A program made the translations under genes and the position numbers. The notes below the pieces were generated by a model, which worked only from the letters and a program-made list of their open reading frames with translations, ran no database searches and was not told where the DNA came from. Shown in pieces: positions 62,213 through 64,000 of a stretch of DNA of 64,000 nt (its first letter is position 1; every line of letters starts with the position of its first letter). The stretch comes from Pseudomonas nicosulfuronedens. Lineage in GTDB: Bacteria > Pseudomonadota > Gammaproteobacteria > Pseudomonadales > Pseudomonadaceae. Where the stretch lies: positions 101,071 to 165,070 of the forward strand of contig NZ_SWDV01000018.1 of the NCBI RefSeq assembly GCF_005877905.1, written 5' to 3'.

Positions 62213-62839
62213 TCAGGGGCGCGACTCTTCCAGCGGCACGTTGAGCACTTCGCGCACCAGCATGGCGATGCTGCTCACGCCCATCTTTTCCTTGATCTTG
62301 GTACGGTGCACATCGACCGTCTTGACGCTGATGTTCAGCTCGCGGGCGATGACTTTGCTGGCCTTGCCATCCACCACCATCATCAGGATTTCCCGCTCCC
62401 GACCGGTGAGCAGGTCGAGCTTGTGTTGCAGGACCTGCTTCTGTTCCTGACCTGCGTGTACCTGCACCGCGCTTTTTAGCGCCGCCTGGATGCGGTCCAG
62501 CATCTGCTGTGGGTTGTAGGGCTTTTCGACGAAATCCAGCGCGCCGTTCTTCATCGCCTTCACCGACATCGGGATATCGCCGTGGGCGGTCACGAAGATG
62601 GTCGGCAGGTTGATGCCCTTGTCGTTGAGCATTTCCTGCAACTGGAAGCCGCTGGTCTCGGGCATGCGCACGTCGAGCACCAGGCAGGCGGGGAGTCGGG
62701 GGTCATATTCGCGCAGGAACTCTTCGGCACCGCCGAAACACAGCGACTCGATGCTGACCGACTCGAGCAGCCAGGCGAGGGAGGTGCGCAGGTCCTTGTC
62801 GTCGTCGACGATGTAGACCACGGGTTTTCTAGCTTCCAT
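62213..62839 (-). CDS. FixJ/TodT-type response regulator
   Basis: A 208-residue regulator: receiver ~5-122 (acidic D-D-D pocket, Asp in V-L-D-V-R-M-P, Lys in V-E-K-P-Y) and LuxR-type helix-turn-helix ~140-200 (K-V-I-A-R-E-L-N-I-S-V-K-T-V-D-V-H-R). No kinase gene is adjacent. FixJ/StyR/TodT relatives often control aromatic breakdown; the flavin reductase and catA ahead make that plausible. The ATG 62839 begins the fold; 62881 would add 14 charged residues. Confidence 0.85.
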   Translation of the reverse strand: MEARKPVVYIVDDDKDLRTSLAWLLESVSIESLCFGGAEEFLREYDPRLPACLVLDVRMPETSGFQLQEMLNDKGINLPTIFVTAHGDIPMSVKAMKNGALDFVEKPYNPQQMLDRIQAALKSAVQVHAGQEQKQVLQHKLDLLTGREREILMMVVDGKASKVIARELNISVKTVDVHRTKIKEKMGVSSIAMLVREVLNVPLEESRP

Positions 62840-63106
62840 CAGGCGTTGCCACTTTCTTTTTTTATCGTTGTAGAGCTGCACGTAGGCCGCGTCCGCCGGG
62901 TGTAGGCCCCGGTCGTCGCAATGGCATGGCTCGGAGCATACCCATAGTCGCCGAGGCTGACGATAAAGAAACCACCTACATGACTAGCGGCCACTACCTT
63001 CTGGTGTGGTAATCGTCTGAATGTTTCGTCCCGCGGCGCTGCCCTACGCTGGCCCCCTACAAGAAAGGCCGGGCGTGCCGGCCACTCCAGCACAAGGGGC
63101 GAAGAA

Positions 63107-63628
63107 ATGGCCAACACCCTCAGCCAGACCCAGATCGACTTCCGCAACGCCATGGCCCAGCTGCCGGCGGCGGTGAACATCATCACCACCAACGGCCCGG
63201 AAGGCCGCTGTGGCATTACCGCCAGCGCGGTGTGCTCGGTCACCGATTCGCCGCCCACGGTACTGGTCTGCGTCAACCGCGGCAGCGCGACACACGATGT
63301 GTTCCGCAGCAACGGCCACCTGTGCGTCAACGTGCTGTGCGGCGAGCAGGAAGAGCTGGCCAAGCACTTTGCCGGGATGACCAAGGTCTCCATGGAAGAG
63401 CGCTTCACCTGGGACCTCTGGGACGACGGCTACGCCGGCCTGCCGGTGCTGCGCCAGGCGCTGGTGAGCCTGGAAGGGCGCATCAGCGACTGCAAGGAAG
63501 TCGGTTCGCACACGGTGATGTTCGTCGAGCTGGAAAAGGTCGCTGTGCGCGAGCGCCAGGACAGCCTGGTGTACTTCAATCGCGTGTTCCACCGCGTCGA
63601 GCGCGAAGCCGTGCTGCGCGCGAGCTGA
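63107..63628 (+). CDS. Flavin reductase, HpaC-like
   Basis: A 173-residue flavin reductase with the A-A-V-N-I-I-T-T-N-G and A-S-A-V-C-S-V-T flavin-binding region. HpaC supplies FADH2 to a two-component monooxygenase such as HpaB. Here the next gene is catA-like, and no HpaB large subunit is in view. It could serve a phenol-type monooxygenase outside the window. AAGGGGCGAAGAA ribosome site before the ATG. Confidence 0.85.
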   Translation: MANTLSQTQIDFRNAMAQLPAAVNIITTNGPEGRCGITASAVCSVTDSPPTVLVCVNRGSATHDVFRSNGHLCVNVLCGEQEELAKHFAGMTKVSMEERFTWDLWDDGYAGLPVLRQALVSLEGRISDCKEVGSHTVMFVELEKVAVRERQDSLVYFNRVFHRVEREAVLRAS

Positions 63629-63665
63629 TGGCTGACTCCCAGACAACAAGAACGAGGTAATCGCC

Positions 63666-64000
63666 GTGACCGTGAAGATTTCCCAGACTGCCGACATCCA
63701 GAAGTTCTTCGAAGAGGCCAGCGGCGCCCTGAACGACCAGGGCAATCCGCGGGTGAAGAACCTCATCCTGCGCATCCTGCAGGACACCGCCAGGCTCATC
63801 GAAGACATGAACGTCACCCCTGATGAGTTCTGGAAGGCGGTGGACTACCTCAATCGTCTCGGCGCGCGCCAGGAAGCCGGCCTGGTCGTCGCCGGCCTGG
63901 GCATCGAGCACTACCTCGACCTGCTGCTGGACGCCCAGGACGCGGCGGTCGGCATCGAAGGTGGCACTCCGCGCACCATCGAAGGTCCGCTGTATGTGGC
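63666..64000 (+). CDS. catA: Catechol 1,2-dioxygenase, N-terminal part (cut by window end)
   Basis: GTG start at 63666 (ACGAGGTAATCGCC before it). About 111 residues are present, reading V-T-V-K-I-S-Q-T-A-D-I-Q-K-F-F and ending G-T-P-R-T-I-E-G-P-L-Y-V at the edge. This is the N-terminal helical linker domain of intradiol dioxygenases, closest by eye to Pseudomonas CatA. The catalytic domain with Tyr/His iron ligands lies beyond the window. It opens catechol to cis,cis-muconate. Gap of 37 bases after the flavin reductase suggests one transcript. Confidence 0.85.
   Translation, partial: MTVKISQTADIQKFFEEASGALNDQGNPRVKNLILRILQDTARLIEDMNVTPDEFWKAVDYLNRLGARQEAGLVVAGLGIEHYLDLLLDAQDAAVGIEGGTPRTIEGPLYV

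Overview
This is a high-GC Gram-negative chromosome segment, almost certainly from a Pseudomonas of the P. aeruginosa / P. nitroreducens / P. citronellolis side of the genus. The basis is gene content (FeaR/FeaB, Hmg, DhcAB, an Era/Ped PQQ regulatory locus, the Fap amyloid operon, two OprD porins, NosP/NahK), gene order that resembles from memory the PA1950-PA2010 area of P. aeruginosa, and many copies of the Pseudomonas REP hairpin (GTAGGAGCGAGC and relatives). No tRNA, rRNA, insertion sequence or CRISPR array was seen.

Layout. 1-3.4 kb: phenylacetaldehyde oxidation module (feaR, a small cytochrome c, feaB). 3.6-7.0 kb: homogentisate pathway hmgA-hmgB with divergent IclR regulator hmgR and a clear palindromic operator; maleylacetoacetate isomerase is not next to them. 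7.1-12.6 kb: LysR gene divergent from dhcA-dhcB-atoB-atoE (CoA transferase, thiolase, short-chain fatty acid transporter). 12.6-18.5 kb: LysR plus cysteine hydrolase pair, orphan pqqF, a porin and a small membrane protein. 18.8-31.1 kb: PQQ/alcohol regulatory block: nosP-nahK, an EamA transporter, agmR, then CXXCW protein and pedC-pedB-pedA2-pedA1 on the minus strand, divergent from a 52-aa membrane peptide, a NarL-type sensor kinase and its regulator. No PQQ dehydrogenase lies in the window. 31.1-33.8 kb: divergent GNAT-C39 fusion and RLAN/RimK-type ATP-grasp ligase, probably a peptide-making or peptide-tagging system of unknown product. 33.9-42.3 kb: VpsR-like sigma-54 activator, a BRO-N protein, a structured noncoding stretch and the full fapABCDEF amyloid operon, which has a good -24/-12 promoter and two perfect dyads in front of fapA. 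42.3-57.1 kb: uppP, cold-shock/DUF1294 fusion, LysR/azoR pair, alpha/beta hydrolase, ABC-F ATPase YbiT, a single-HxK PLD-like protein, two OprD porins, MFS pump, PA1994-like protein, YjbR, PpiC and a PilU-like ATPase with a Pro/Ala tail. 57.7-64.0 kb: EamA transporter, HTH regulator divergent from an AgcS symporter, asparaginase, FixJ-type regulator, HpaC-like flavin reductase and the start of catA.

The most rewarding leads are the sigma-54/dyad architecture of the fap promoter with its neighbouring activator, the ATP-grasp plus GNAT-C39 pair, the interleaved inverted repeats at 36162-36349, and an 18-bp element repeated at nearly the same distance before the two minus-strand ped transcription units.

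All family assignments come from reading motifs by eye; no database search was possible. Start codons were moved inward from the longest open frame wherever a signal peptide, ribosome site or known N-terminus argued for it.
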